64,000 nucleotides of DNA from Verrucomicrobiota bacterium (GCA_016222805.1 JACRQG010000025.1:1-64000); one strand, 5' to 3'. Positions 1 through 10,086 are shown, numbered from the stretch's first letter. The notes: generated by a model not told the origin, from the letters alone. Numbers and translations: made by a program.

Positions 1-273
1 GTCTTTACCCGCACGCCGCCGCCCGCCGCTGCGATCGGGTCCGGCACCGGCTCCGCGCCCGTTCCAACCATCGCGACCGCGGCCATCGGTCAGTCCACGC
101 CCGCGCCGACGGCCCTGCCCAACGCCGCCTCGGCGGCCGCCAGCACGTCGAACGCGACTTCCTCCGCGGCCTCCACCACCGCGACCCCGCGCACACCACC
201 CGCCACTCCACCATCGGCCAACAACAGCGTACCGCCGGTGGTCCCGCCCCAATCGCGCAACGTCAGCTTCTGA
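1..273 (+). CDS. C-terminal end of an unknown Pro/Ala/Thr/Ser-rich protein (partial)
   Basis: An open frame enters from the left edge and stops with TGA at 271-273, giving 90 residues. The visible part is low complexity, dominated by Pro, Ala, Thr and Ser, and ends in NVSF. There is no recognisable domain. Such tails are common as linkers or surface-exposed stalks of secreted proteins, but the folded part of this protein lies outside the window, so no function is assigned. It lies 133 bp upstream of the O-antigen-ligase-like gene on the same strand and may belong to the same polysaccharide locus. Confidence 0.6.
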   Translation, partial: VFTRTPPPAAAIGSGTGSAPVPTIATAAIGQSTPAPTALPNAASAAASTSNATSSAASTTATPRTPPATPPSANNSVPPVVPPQSRNVSF

Positions 274-406
274 ACCGAGTCAACGGCCGAGGGGGGCGCG
301 ATCGTTCGGACGGGTGGAGGCCCCTCTCCGCACCTCGAAATGTCGCCACGGCTCCCCGAGCAAATCCGGGGTTTTCAATCCGGGAGTCGGCCTTCATGAT
401 CGCGGG

Positions 407-2599
407 ATGAAGCACCTCGGGGCGCTCTGGGGCGGCGCGTCCGTGGCGGCCGTCATCGCAACGATCACCGCGACCTTCTGGCTGGGGGCCGCGGCGGGAG
501 CCCTCGCGTGTGGGCTGGGGGTGATCCTGATATTGAACCCACCGGGCGCCCCACGCGGGGAACTGCCGCGCGGGCTTGCCCGCGCCGGCTGGGCCATCGC
601 AACGCTCCTCACCCTGCTCGCCGCCAAGGATCTGCTCCCTGCCTTCCCCGTCCCAGGGCAAGCCGAACGACAACAGGTCCTCGCCCAGGAGGTGCTGGCC
701 TGGCCGGCCACGGCCCGCAGCCCGGGCCTGGGCCATGGGGCGGCCCATCTTGCCGCGCTGGCGCTCGCGACGGTATGGGTCCTGGGATGCGTCGCCAGCC
801 TCAGCGGCACGGCGCGCCGCCAGTGGATCGCGCTGGCCGCCGCCGCCGGCCTGCTTTCCGCCTTTGGGCTCGCAGCCCTCTGGATCACCCGGGGTCCGAC
901 GGCCTACGGTCCGGGAAACTCGGTCGGGGCGGTGATCAGCAAGAACAGCGCGGGCACGCTGGTCGCGCTCGGGATCGTGCTGCAGGCGGGACTGGCCCGC
1001 GCCGCCCTTCGGGCCGGCCGCGTTCCGGTTGCCCTGGCCTCCGCCGTCACCGGCATCATGTTGCTCCTCCCTCTGGTGCGCCTGGGTTCGTGGACCGCGC
1101 TCGTCGCACTCGCCACGGGCGGAATCGTCCTGCTCCTCGAGGGCAGATTAGCGTCGCGAAAACTCCTGGTGGTGCTGACTGCCGCCGCCGTCGTACTGGC
1201 GCTGGCCAGTTTCGATCCCCGGCTGGCCAGTCGCGTGGGAGAACTGGGAAACGACTACCGCCTGCGCATCTGGAAAGATGTGCTGCCCATGCTGGCCGCC
1301 TACCCCGGCGGCGGAATCGGTCTCGGTGCCTTTGAAGAGGTGTATCCGCTGTTTGGATCCTTGCCTCTGCCCTACGATGCCCGGCTGACTCATCCCGACT
1401 CCAGCTGGGTGCGCCTCCTCGTCGAATGGGGACTGGCACCGGTCGCACTCCTGATCGGTGGAGCCGTGGTGGGTCTGGCGCAACTGCGACCGGCGTGGCC
1501 GAAGGCGTCGGCCCCGGCCAGGATCGCGGCCGCCGCGGTCGTCGGCTGGCTCGCCAGCGGACTGACCGACAACACGCTGCACCGGCCCGAAACCCTGCTG
1601 ACCGGCACCTTGTTGCTGGGGCTCGCGCTCGCCGGGGTCGCCTCCGGGCCGCTGCCGGCGCGCCCCCTGCAGGGGGCGGCCGTCCCGTTTGGTGCCGCCG
1701 CCCTGCTCCTGGGCTCCTGGGCGGCCACGATTGGCCAATCGGAGCTTCGCTGGACGTTGCTCGATCCCGCTCGAATCTGGGCCGCAGCCGCACACCTGGG
1801 TCCGACCGTCCCTCCGGCATCGGCGCAGCTCGCGCGCTTCGATGCTGCCGTCCGGCTCCAGCACCGGTCGGTGTCGTATCCGGATTCCACGGCCCGTTTC
1901 CTGCACCCCCATGCCCCGGAGGCCGCGTTTGAGTTCTGGCGTCTGGCGCTGCTGCGAGCCGGGCCGGAAGCCGCCGGAGACTACTTTGCCAAAGCCGTCG
2001 CCGCGTTTCCGGCCACCCCCCTGGAATACTGGATCCGGCTGGCAAACGCCACCGACCCCGACCAGGTGTTGCTGCTTTCCGTCCTGGCCTCGTCCCCCGG
2101 AGATCACCTGGTCCGCGACTGGCTTGCCTCCCGGCGCAAAGGGGCCATCGATCCCCGGCCCGCCCGCTGGCTGCTTGCTGCCGTGGAGCGTTCCGGCCGG
2201 CTCGACCTGCTGGCGACCTCGCTCCCGGAATTCTCGGTTCGCGATCCCGGATTCTGGATTCGCGCCGCCCGATTGCTGCGGGACGGCGGACATCCGCAGG
2301 CAGCCTGGACAGCCGCCTCCCATCTGCTGCCGGAGGATCGCCTCCCCGCGGCGGGCTCCCGCCCGCCCGCCGGCCCCGGCCCGGATCTGCTGCTGGGAGC
2401 GCGGCGATTCTCCGACCTACGGGACTGGCTGCTGGCCCCCGGCCGCACTCACGGGGAGCAGCTCGCCGTGCTGGCACGCATCTGCGCCGTACGCGAGGCG
2501 CCGGCCTGGTTCCGTCTGCACTATGCCCGCCACCTCGCCGCGGCCGGTGACTACGCTGCTGCCGTGGACCAGATCCTGGCCGCCCGTCCCGCACCGTGA
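407..2599 (+). CDS. O-antigen ligase / polysaccharide polymerase-like membrane protein
   Basis: A 730-residue protein. The first ~450 residues are a run of hydrophobic segments typical of the O-antigen ligase/Wzy family. In the second half of that part is a segment beginning RLRIWKDVLPML followed by a Gly-rich stretch, and then a THPDSSWVRLL-type loop. Both resemble the periplasmic loop in which ligases and polymerases carry their active His and Arg. The last ~250 residues are soluble and helical, perhaps TPR-like. Family members join or polymerise lipid-linked glycans on the periplasmic side. The ATG at 407 is preferred to an upstream ORF start because the hydrophobic region begins right after it. 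The divergent export genes after 2768 support a polysaccharide role. Ligase versus polymerase cannot be decided here. Confidence 0.72.
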   Translation: MKHLGALWGGASVAAVIATITATFWLGAAAGALACGLGVILILNPPGAPRGELPRGLARAGWAIATLLTLLAAKDLLPAFPVPGQAERQQVLAQEVLAWPATARSPGLGHGAAHLAALALATVWVLGCVASLSGTARRQWIALAAAAGLLSAFGLAALWITRGPTAYGPGNSVGAVISKNSAGTLVALGIVLQAGLARAALRAGRVPVALASAVTGIMLLLPLVRLGSWTALVALATGGIVLLLEGRLASRKLLVVLTAAAVVLALASFDPRLASRVGELGNDYRLRIWKDVLPMLAAYPGGGIGLGAFEEVYPLFGSLPLPYDARLTHPDSSWVRLLVEWGLAPVALLIGGAVVGLAQLRPAWPKASAPARIAAAAVVGWLASGLTDNTLHRPETLLTGTLLLGLALAGVASGPLPARPLQGAAVPFGAAALLLGSWAATIGQSELRWTLLDPARIWAAAAHLGPTVPPASAQLARFDAAVRLQHRSVSYPDSTARFLHPHAPEAAFEFWRLALLRAGPEAAGDYFAKAVAAFPATPLEYWIRLANATDPDQVLLLSVLASSPGDHLVRDWLASRRKGAIDPRPARWLLAAVERSGRLDLLATSLPEFSVRDPGFWIRAARLLRDGGHPQAAWTAASHLLPEDRLPAAGSRPPAGPGPDLLLGARRFSDLRDWLLAPGRTHGEQLAVLARICAVREAPAWFRLHYARHLAAAGDYAAAVDQILAARPAP

Positions 2600-2767
2600 T
2601 CGCCTCCTGCCCCGTTTCTGTCGGGGACCGGAGCTCCAGCCGCTGACCGCCGTTCCTGCTTTCGCTTTCCCTCCAAGCGTGCGCGCCACCGCCCGGAGAA
2701 TCCGCCCTCCCCGGTCGGGTATCCACCGGCGACGGACCGCCGGTTACCCCCGGGGACAGGGGATCGA

Positions 2768-4807
2768 TCAGCTGCCGTAGGAGGACGAGTAGTCGTAGTA
2801 ATCGAAATTCCCGTCCGACGGCCGCGCGCCATTGATTACGAGCAGCGGGTCCTTCTTGGCCGATCGCCTGAGGACGAGCAGCGCCTTCTTCATGGTCATG
2901 AGCGTGGCGGTACGGAGTCGCACGACGTAGAGCACACGGTCGACGCGGGAGATGAACGGCACGGTGTCGCTCACGGGAATGACGGGAGCCGAGTCGATCA
3001 GCACGAGGTCGAACTTCTCCCGCGCCTCCGTCGTCAGCGCGCTCGGGAACTTGAGCATCATCGCATCCACGACGCGGGCCGACTCCCGGCCCGCCGTCAT
3101 GACGGAGAAACCGTGCTCGCCCGCGGGCCGCACGCATTCGTCGAACGAACAGGTGCCGCGAATCAGGTCGGCGAAGCCCGGCAGTTCCGCCGACAACCCC
3201 AAGCGCTGGGCAATGGTGCCGCGACGCACGTCCGCATCCACCAGAAGGGTGCGGACGCCGGCGCCGGCCGCCGCCAGGGCAAGATTGAGGGACAGCGTCG
3301 ACTTGCCCTCTCCCGGGGAACTGCTGCTGATGACCACCACCTGGCCACCGGTTGCCGTCGTCCGCTCCAGGGCCAGCGTGGCTCGCAGGGAGCGGATCGC
3401 CTCGGCAAACGCCCCAGGGCACTTCGGATCGGCCATGGCGATCCGGTCTTGAAACCGGGATCGCAACGCCGGGATCTCTGCCGCCACGTCGAGTTCCAGG
3501 GCCTTGGCGACCTCCGCGACCGCAAACGCCCTGCGATCCAGCCGCACCGCGAGCATCAGCAGGCCCAGCCCCACCAGCAGCCCCAGGCCGATTCCCCGCC
3601 GCACTTCCCCCGCGGAATCGGGCTTGCTCTCTCTCACCACGCCGGCGCGCTTCAGCACCTGGATCACCTCGTCGTCGACCCCCTTGCGAAAATCGATGTT
3701 CTGCAGGCTCGCCACCAGTCGCTGGTAGAGGTCCCGGGTTCGGGCCGTCGTGCTCTGCAGCTTCTGGTGTTCCGCTTCAATCTGGGTGGACTCCAGCACC
3801 TTGGCCTCCCACTCGCCCATGGAAGCGAGAATGGTCTCGAGTTCACTGCGAATTCCATCGACCTCGCGCCGGAACGCCGCGGCGTCCTCCGTCTCCAGCA
3901 GGCCGACCAGACGCCGCAACTTGGCGATGTCGCCTTCCAGCTTCTGGAACCGGGGATGCTTCGGCCGAAAGACCTCGCGCATGGCCTCGAACTCCACCTC
4001 GAGCTCCCGCAGCTTGAGCCGCTGCACCGTCACCGCGCTGCCGCGGGACGGTCCCGAAGTCTCCGTCCGCGGTCGCGCCGACACGGCCTCTCCGAGCTCG
4101 AGCGCGCCCACCCGGCTGGCCAGGGAATCGGTCACCGCCCCGCGGTCCAGCAGTTCGGCAAGGCGCAGCTGCATGCGCAGGCTCGCCTCCCGGTTCTTCA
4201 GCTGGGAGAGGAATCTCGCCGCCGTCGTGGACTGCTGCTCCCAGAAGACGATGTTGCGTTGCTGCTTGAACCGAAAGAGCTCCGCCTCCTGCTCGTTCAG
4301 GATCTTCTCGAGCCGGGCAATCTCCCCGGAGATCTGATCCATCACGCTCCGGGAGGAGACGAGACGCTGTTCGCGCCGCATGGTGATGTACTCCTCCATC
4401 ACCAGGTCCAGGTAGCGCTGCACGTGGGTCGGGCCGCCGCTGGTGGCCGTCAGCTCGAAGATCGTGGTCCGCGGGACCTGCCGCGCCCCCAAGTCGGGGC
4501 GCACCATGGCATCCGGGTGCTCCAGCCGGAGCTTGATCATCGCCCGCTCCCGCAGTTCCTCGCTCGTCAGGATCTCCAGCTGCGTACCGAGCACCGCCAT
4601 GAAGTCGTTGGCCACCGGGTTGCCCTCGGAGAAGTTCAGCCGCCCGCTCATCACCAGGCGCCCGCTGGAGCTGAAGGTCGAGGGCAGCCCGGAGGCCCGA
4701 TAGGCCGACCAGGCGCCCCCGACAATCATGCCCAGGGGCACGATGAAGAGGTAGGTGCGCGCTTTCCCGGACAGGATCGCACTGAGATTGAATCTACTGC
4801 GCCACAT
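2768..4807 (-). CDS. Wzz-type chain-length regulator fused to a tyrosine autokinase (BY-kinase)
   Basis: A 679-residue inner-membrane protein. An N-terminal membrane segment (about residues 15-38) is followed by a long periplasmic coiled-coil GNVR/Wzz region and a second membrane segment near residue 400. The cytoplasmic BY-kinase domain has Walker A (SSSPGEGKST), Walker A' (LLVDADVRR) and Walker B (LVLIDSAP). The C-terminus carries a tyrosine cluster (FDYYDYSSSYGS), the usual autophosphorylation tail. BY-kinases set polymer length and drive capsule or exopolysaccharide export together with Wza. A good ribosome-binding site (AGGAGGGA) precedes the ATG. It is the last gene of the export operon, 8 bp after the Wza-like gene. 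Confidence 0.92.
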   Translation of the reverse strand: MWRSRFNLSAILSGKARTYLFIVPLGMIVGGAWSAYRASGLPSTFSSSGRLVMSGRLNFSEGNPVANDFMAVLGTQLEILTSEELRERAMIKLRLEHPDAMVRPDLGARQVPRTTIFELTATSGGPTHVQRYLDLVMEEYITMRREQRLVSSRSVMDQISGEIARLEKILNEQEAELFRFKQQRNIVFWEQQSTTAARFLSQLKNREASLRMQLRLAELLDRGAVTDSLASRVGALELGEAVSARPRTETSGPSRGSAVTVQRLKLRELEVEFEAMREVFRPKHPRFQKLEGDIAKLRRLVGLLETEDAAAFRREVDGIRSELETILASMGEWEAKVLESTQIEAEHQKLQSTTARTRDLYQRLVASLQNIDFRKGVDDEVIQVLKRAGVVRESKPDSAGEVRRGIGLGLLVGLGLLMLAVRLDRRAFAVAEVAKALELDVAAEIPALRSRFQDRIAMADPKCPGAFAEAIRSLRATLALERTTATGGQVVVISSSSPGEGKSTLSLNLALAAAGAGVRTLLVDADVRRGTIAQRLGLSAELPGFADLIRGTCSFDECVRPAGEHGFSVMTAGRESARVVDAMMLKFPSALTTEAREKFDLVLIDSAPVIPVSDTVPFISRVDRVLYVVRLRTATLMTMKKALLVLRRSAKKDPLLVINGARPSDGNFDYYDYSSSYGS

Positions 4808-4815
4808 ATTCCCTC

Positions 4816-5469
4816 CTACCAGTTCACCAGCTTGGCATCCGCGATGACGAAATCCCCGTCGAGGACCGGCATGTCGCGATCAATCCGGCCCTTCTTCAGC
4901 ACTTCCTCGAGATCGACGGTCAGCGTCTGCACCTGCCCCCCGTCGGCCGCCCGGCGGATGATCTTGATCCGGCGCGCATCGGCGAAGTCGGCCAGACCGC
5001 CGTTGGCGAGGATCACCCGGCCGACGGTGTTCGGTTCCGTCAAATCGATCTCCACCACCCCGACCTTGCGCATCTGTCCGGCGAGGAAGATCCGTCCGCG
5101 ACTGATCGACCGGTCCGGACGTTCCACCAGCAGGAGCCGCACCGTCGCCCGCACGAGGTAGTCCGCCTCCAGGGCCTGCCGCGTTTCCGCCGTGACCTGG
5201 TCCACCGTCTTGCCCGCCACCGTCCAAAGCCCGAGGAGCGGCAGGTCAATCCGCCCGCCGGCGTTCACGACCAAATCCGCCGCAGCCTCCGGGTCCTCCA
5301 GCACGGAGAAGCGCAGCCGATCGCCCGGCCGCAGTGGCACTTCGGCCGTGACCCCGGCCGGCTGGGCCGGCGGAGGCGTGGCCGCGGGCCGGGGTTCGGC
5401 TGCAGCCAGCCATCCGGCTCCGCCCAGCAACAGGGTGGCCAGGAACCATCGAGTGTATTCGCGAGACAT
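4816..5469 (-). CDS. polysaccharide export protein, Wza-like (Poly_export + SLBB)
   Basis: A 217-residue secreted protein. A signal peptide at residues 1-22 is followed by a Pro-rich linker, the Poly_export domain (starting RPGDRLRFSVLED) and one SLBB domain. Wza-family proteins form the periplasmic/outer-membrane channel for polysaccharide. This one is much shorter than E. coli Wza (about 380 residues). It lacks the additional SLBB repeats and an obvious C-terminal membrane helix, ending ADAKLVNW. The beta-barrel encoded 3 bp upstream may supply the outer-membrane pore instead, which is inference. GGAG lies about 8 bp before the ATG. Confidence 0.9.
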   Translation of the reverse strand: MSREYTRWFLATLLLGGAGWLAAAEPRPAATPPPAQPAGVTAEVPLRPGDRLRFSVLEDPEAAADLVVNAGGRIDLPLLGLWTVAGKTVDQVTAETRQALEADYLVRATVRLLLVERPDRSISRGRIFLAGQMRKVGVVEIDLTEPNTVGRVILANGGLADFADARRIKIIRRAADGGQVQTLTVDLEEVLKKGRIDRDMPVLDGDFVIADAKLVNW

Positions 5470-5472
5470 CGA

Positions 5473-6807
5473 TTAGAACTCCAGTTGGACCGAAAGGGTA
5501 AGCCGGTTCTGCCGGTAGGCGCGCAGCGGCAGATTCGACTGTTTCGCCACACGATCGAAGGCGAGCCGGACGTTTAGGTCCGCCGTGACGTTGTAGCCCA
5601 ATCCGGCACCGGCGGTCCATCGCGTCCCGCGCTCCCCCGTCGGTCCCGACTCCCGCACCCATTGATAGGACCCCATCAAATCGAGAGTGACCGCCGTCGT
5701 GAGAAGGTAACGGGGCGTCAATGACAGCTCGCGCAACCGGTAGAAGTTCGTGCTCACCCCCTCCTGGGTCGACTGATGGTAGCGCAGGACATAGGAGAGA
5801 TTCTCCCGCGGGGAGTGATCGAAGGAGCAGACGAGGAATGGCGTGGTCACCTTTGCATCGTCCGCGGCAACGCGCGAGTTCACGTACCGGTTACGCGCCA
5901 CCCCGGCGCCGACCCGCAGTGCCATGGCGGGCGACAGCCGCCAGTCGTCATGCACGCCGAAGGTCACGAAGTTCGAACGCTGCGACGGCCCGCCCTCACT
6001 GTGGGCTTCCACCACGGCAACGTCGGCCGACATCTGGTTGGTCTTCGACAGCGCCCGACGGTAGCGGATCGCGCCCACGTCGTTCCACGAGGTCTGCGCG
6101 AGCGCCGCCTCGCCCAGCTGGCTGCGGCGCTCACGGAAGACGAGCAGCTGGAGATCCGATTCGTGCATCGGCAGGTCCGCCTGCACCCCCAGGGTGACCG
6201 CGCGCTGGTCGAGAATCTCGGTCCGGTTCACCACCGGCGAGAGAATGGGGTCGAGCTGGCGCCGGTACTTGAAGAAGGGTGAGATCCGGATGCTCGCCAC
6301 CCACAGGTTGAAGCGCAGGGCCGAGTCCGGGGCTACCGACAGCAGCTGTTGCCGCCGGCCAGGGCCGGAGAGCGGAATCCGCTCCCCAATCTGGCCCTTC
6401 AGCGACAGTTCTTGCAGCCGCGTCAACTGGTACGCGGCGTCAAACCGAAGTCCGGCACTGGCAATCACCCCGCTCTGCCCCACCGGCTCCACCCGGACAT
6501 TGTCATTGTACTCCAGCGCCGCATCGACCCCCAGCGAGAGTGCGAGGCCGCCCACGTTGGCGGTCCGGCCGACCCGCGCCTGCAGGGGATTGAGCCCGGG
6601 CGAGCCGTCGTGCAGGCCCCCCGTCGATGCCACCGGCGCGGGCGCTGTCTGGGCCGAGGGGGCCGAAGGGGCCTCGAAGTGGCTCCGGACCCAATCCTGC
6701 GCCCGCCCGACCCCGGGCAGGCTGCCAAGGCCGGAGAGAAAAACCAAACTCGGAGCCGCCCGACGCAAACGACGGGCTCCCCGGAGGAGGAAATCACGAT
6801 TACTCAT
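5473..6807 (-). CDS. outer-membrane beta-barrel protein (BBP2-type) of the export operon
   Basis: A 444-residue protein with a signal peptide ending near GVGRAQ, then long amphipathic beta strands and a C-terminal QLEF, whose final Phe is typical of outer-membrane barrels. The overall look fits the putative beta-barrel porin 2 family found in exopolysaccharide/exosortase loci. I chose the ATG at 6807 over an ORF start further upstream because it leads directly into the signal peptide. It has no purine-rich ribosome site but a CU-rich tract just before it. It lies 25 bp after the LuxR regulator and 3 bp before the Wza-like gene, so it is probably the outer-membrane exit for the polymer. Confidence 0.82.
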   Translation of the reverse strand: MSNRDFLLRGARRLRRAAPSLVFLSGLGSLPGVGRAQDWVRSHFEAPSAPSAQTAPAPVASTGGLHDGSPGLNPLQARVGRTANVGGLALSLGVDAALEYNDNVRVEPVGQSGVIASAGLRFDAAYQLTRLQELSLKGQIGERIPLSGPGRRQQLLSVAPDSALRFNLWVASIRISPFFKYRRQLDPILSPVVNRTEILDQRAVTLGVQADLPMHESDLQLLVFRERRSQLGEAALAQTSWNDVGAIRYRRALSKTNQMSADVAVVEAHSEGGPSQRSNFVTFGVHDDWRLSPAMALRVGAGVARNRYVNSRVAADDAKVTTPFLVCSFDHSPRENLSYVLRYHQSTQEGVSTNFYRLRELSLTPRYLLTTAVTLDLMGSYQWVRESGPTGERGTRWTAGAGLGYNVTADLNVRLAFDRVAKQSNLPLRAYRQNRLTLSVQLEF

Positions 6808-6832
6808 GGGAAAGGAGGGAACGGGCTGGACG

Positions 6833-7564
6833 TCAGGTTGATTCGGCGACGTCGGCACCGGAGGAAGGGCGCCCGTTGGCGCCACCCGCACCGGCCCGCT
6901 GCGGCGCGGCCACCAGGCCGAGTTCCACCGCGAGCAATGTCAGTCCGGCGATGGAGTGGACACCCGTCCGATCCATGATGCGGCGGCGGTGATTCTCTAC
7001 CGTGAAGACGCTCAGACCCAGTTGCGCGGCGATTTCCTTGGAACTTAGACCCCGCGCGATGCCCGCCAGGACGTCGCGCTCCCGGTTGCTCAGGGGACCT
7101 TCGTGCGGGTTGCCCGGCAGATCCTGCATGATCCGCTGGATCAGCCGCCGGGTTCCCGCGCCGCAGAAGATCTGGCCGGCGTGCACCGCCTGAATGCCCT
7201 CCACCATTTCGCGCAGCGGGGCGGATTTCGGGAGGAACCCCCGGGCTCCACAGCCAATCGCCCGGCGCAGGGCCAGCGGATTCGTGGTGCCCGAGAACAT
7301 CAGCACCCGGCTGCCCGGAGAGACGCGCAGGAGATATTGAACCGCATCCGGACCCTGCTGGCCCGGCAGGAGGGAATCGAGGATCACCACATCGGGGCGC
7401 AGACGCCCGCAGAGCTCGATGCCGCCCTCGGCGTCACCGGCCTGGCCGACGACCTGCATGTCCACGCGCTCGTTGAGCGCCTGCTCCAGCAGCCCGCGCA
7501 GCAGCTCATGATCATCAATGATGACCACGGAGATGCGGGGCGAAGAGTTCGGGCGGTCGGCCAT
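6833..7564 (-). CDS. NarL/LuxR-family response regulator
   Basis: A 243-residue two-domain regulator. The N-terminal receiver contains the acidic pair (IIDDHE) and the phospho-acceptor Asp in VVILDSLLPG. The C-terminal LuxR helix-turn-helix begins LSNRERDVLAGIARGLSSKE and continues through SVFTVENHRRRIM. Phosphorylation would allow DNA binding at target promoters. It lies directly between the histidine kinase gene and the export genes, so that kinase is its likely partner and the polysaccharide operon a likely target (inference). An in-frame ATG at 7597 is an alternative start. Confidence 0.93.
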   Translation of the reverse strand: MADRPNSSPRISVVIIDDHELLRGLLEQALNERVDMQVVGQAGDAEGGIELCGRLRPDVVILDSLLPGQQGPDAVQYLLRVSPGSRVLMFSGTTNPLALRRAIGCGARGFLPKSAPLREMVEGIQAVHAGQIFCGAGTRRLIQRIMQDLPGNPHEGPLSNRERDVLAGIARGLSSKEIAAQLGLSVFTVENHRRRIMDRTGVHSIAGLTLLAVELGLVAAPQRAGAGGANGRPSSGADVAEST

Positions 7565-7614
7565 GGCGCCAAGAATTGGCGGACCAATGGCCATCATCCA
7601 AAGAAACAGTTTTG

Positions 7615-10044
7615 CTACCGCGGATAAGAGTCCTGCGTAGTGCCCGCGCCCCCGTTCCCCTTGTTCGGGATCCAGAATCGAAACTCAGAACCCGCCCCCA
7701 CCTGGCTCTCCACTTCAATGGCACCACCCATCATCGCCACCAAGCGCCGGGAGATGCTCAAGCCCAGCCCGGTGCCGGCCTGCGAACTCACCCGGTTGCT
7801 CTCCAGTTGCACGAAGGGCTCGAAGACCGCCTCGAGGCGATCGGCCGGAATGCCGTAGCCGGTGTCGCGGACGGAGAACCACAGCACCCGCCCCTTTCCG
7901 GCCGCATCCTCTCCGACCCACGCTGTCAGCTGTACATTGCCGCTGCTGGTGAACTTCACCGCATTGCCCGCCAGGTTGAGGAGCACCTGCTTTACCCGCG
8001 GCGCGTCTCCAATCCAGCTCAGATCCGGCGCGTGCCGGCATTCCGTCACGAGGTGGAGGCCGGCCTTGCGCGCGGCCGGTTCCACGATCGCCGCCACGTC
8101 GGCCACCACCTCGGCCGGTCGGAACTCCCGCTCCTCGACCACGACGCCGCCGGCTTCCAGGCGCGAATAATCCAGCACATCCGAAATCACGCTCATCAAG
8201 ATCTGGCCCGACTTTTCCATCGTCGCCAGGGTCCGGCTGGCCAGATCCCCATGGGCGACCGGCCCGACCTTGAGCAAGCGCAGCCCGGTGATGATGGAGG
8301 TCAGCGGCGTGCGCAGCTCATGGCTCACGGTGGCCAGAAACGCGCTTTTGGCCCGATCCGCGGCCTGCGCCAGCACGAGGGCCCGCTCCAGTTCCCGGGT
8401 ACGCTCCTTCACCCGTGACTCCAGTTCCGCCAGCAACTCCTCGCGCTGCCGCTGTTCCGTCTCCAGGCGGTGCGCCATGGCTGCGAGATTGGTCATGAGA
8501 TCCTGCAACTCGAGCGGGAGATCCAGCCGGCGGGAGGACTGCAGCAGGTCCGCCCGCTGCGTCGGGGCGTGGGAAAACTCCGTCAGGTTCTGCCACGCGC
8601 GAAGGAGATCCCGCAACGACCAGGTGGCAAAATAGGAGGCGAAAATCACCGTCGCCATCGCCACCAGGAGCATCCACCCGTAACCGTTCAGCACCGGACG
8701 CAACACCTCCTGCCACGGCCGCTGCACGGTCAGGGTCCAGTCCAGCCCAGGCACCGGCGCGGTCACCGACAAGAAGCTCTCCAACTCGCCGTCCACTTCC
8801 GCCGTGAACCGAACCGGTCCGGACCCGGCCCGTTCCAGTTGCCTGCCCAGCGCCGTGCCAGCCAGGGAGCTCAGCGGCTCCTCCTGTGCTCCGGGCGCAG
8901 TGATGACGCGCCTGCGCCCGTCCGCCAGCACGTACCGCCACACGGATCCGGCGGCATTGGCGCGGATCAACTCCTCGAGCCTCCCAACCCGAATGGAACC
9001 CTCGACGACCCCCAAACGTCGGCCCTGGTCCGTTACCGCGGGCGCGCTGACGGCGATGAGCAGGTCGGTGCCGAATCCGCGGCCGCGGAAGACCCCCGAA
9101 ACATAGGGCTTTCCCGTGGCCATCGGCATTGAGAAATACTCCCGATCGGACACCGGAATCCGTTGAACCGACGTCTCGCCCGGCGGGAAATCCCGCGGCG
9201 CCCGCGCGAACACAATCCCGTCCTCACCGGCGGCGAGCAGGGTGACAAACACCCCACTGCTCCGATACCCCTCGTCCAACGCGTGGGTCATCCGATCGGC
9301 ATCGAGAAACACCTCTGGACTGACCTGACGCGCCGCCATCTCCCGCACGGTCAGGGATGCATCCGCCACCAGGCGCGCGACCAGCGCCGCCAGATGCTGG
9401 GCCCGCGCATGCAGGTTCTCCCGTGCCTCCGAGATGGAACGCTGTTCAAACGTGCGTGCCGCCAGCAACCCGACCGCCAGCACCGGCACGGTGCCAAAGG
9501 CGACATACCTCGTCAGGAGGACAGTCCGGATGCTCCGCGGCGCCCGGAGGCCCCCGGGGCGGGCAGCCCGGGGCAACTGGTCCGCCAGCAGGAGCCCGAG
9601 CCAGGCTCCAATGAAGCCGTTGACCACCTGCACACCCAGTGCGAGTTCCAGTGAGGGGTGCGGAATCCGGTAGACGTATTGATAGAGGAACAGGGAGAAG
9701 GGCGTCCCGATCACCACCCAATACAGGAGATCCATCAGGACGGGGTTTCGTCCCCGCCGCCAGGCCCACCCCACCAGCAGCCCCTCCAGCGCGATCAAGA
9801 GGGCCGTGTAGGGCTGGCCCCATTTCAACCAAAGGGTCGTGGTGCTCGTCACCAGAACCAGCAAACCTGGCACCGGTCCCAACAACCAGAGGGCGACCCA
9901 GTAGCACACCAGGCCCAGCACCAACGTATGCCCGACAAACAGCACCGGGCCAAACCAGTCGGCGCCGATGGCAAGCAGGATCAAACCGGCCAGCAGCAAC
10001 CCACGCAGCGACGGTCTTGTCGGCATCGGTGCCCGGGACGACAT
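7615..10044 (-). CDS. membrane sensor histidine kinase with periplasmic Cache-like domain
   Basis: An 809-residue kinase. The first ~150 residues hold a cluster of hydrophobic segments, probably an integral membrane sensor region. A membrane segment near residue 185, a Cache-like periplasmic domain and a further membrane segment near residue 455 follow. A coiled coil leads to HisKA with the H-box ATVSHELRTPL, then a HATPase domain with the N box (NLAGNAVKF) and a Gly-rich lid (GTGLGLSIS). The ATG at 10044 is supported by AGGGG about 7 bp upstream. It sits between a CheY-like gene and the LuxR regulator. The ligand is unknown. Confidence 0.92.
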   Translation of the reverse strand: MSSRAPMPTRPSLRGLLLAGLILLAIGADWFGPVLFVGHTLVLGLVCYWVALWLLGPVPGLLVLVTSTTTLWLKWGQPYTALLIALEGLLVGWAWRRGRNPVLMDLLYWVVIGTPFSLFLYQYVYRIPHPSLELALGVQVVNGFIGAWLGLLLADQLPRAARPGGLRAPRSIRTVLLTRYVAFGTVPVLAVGLLAARTFEQRSISEARENLHARAQHLAALVARLVADASLTVREMAARQVSPEVFLDADRMTHALDEGYRSSGVFVTLLAAGEDGIVFARAPRDFPPGETSVQRIPVSDREYFSMPMATGKPYVSGVFRGRGFGTDLLIAVSAPAVTDQGRRLGVVEGSIRVGRLEELIRANAAGSVWRYVLADGRRRVITAPGAQEEPLSSLAGTALGRQLERAGSGPVRFTAEVDGELESFLSVTAPVPGLDWTLTVQRPWQEVLRPVLNGYGWMLLVAMATVIFASYFATWSLRDLLRAWQNLTEFSHAPTQRADLLQSSRRLDLPLELQDLMTNLAAMAHRLETEQRQREELLAELESRVKERTRELERALVLAQAADRAKSAFLATVSHELRTPLTSIITGLRLLKVGPVAHGDLASRTLATMEKSGQILMSVISDVLDYSRLEAGGVVVEEREFRPAEVVADVAAIVEPAARKAGLHLVTECRHAPDLSWIGDAPRVKQVLLNLAGNAVKFTSSGNVQLTAWVGEDAAGKGRVLWFSVRDTGYGIPADRLEAVFEPFVQLESNRVSSQAGTGLGLSISRRLVAMMGGAIEVESQVGAGSEFRFWIPNKGNGGAGTTQDSYPR

Positions 10045-10086
10045 GTCACCCCTGATTCCCACTTCAACCGAACGCAATCTCCCTTC

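Noticed and set aside
1056-3422. 788-residue open frame on the minus strand
   Set aside because: It overlaps the O-antigen-ligase-like gene and the BY-kinase in other frames. Its composition is that of a GC-rich shadow.
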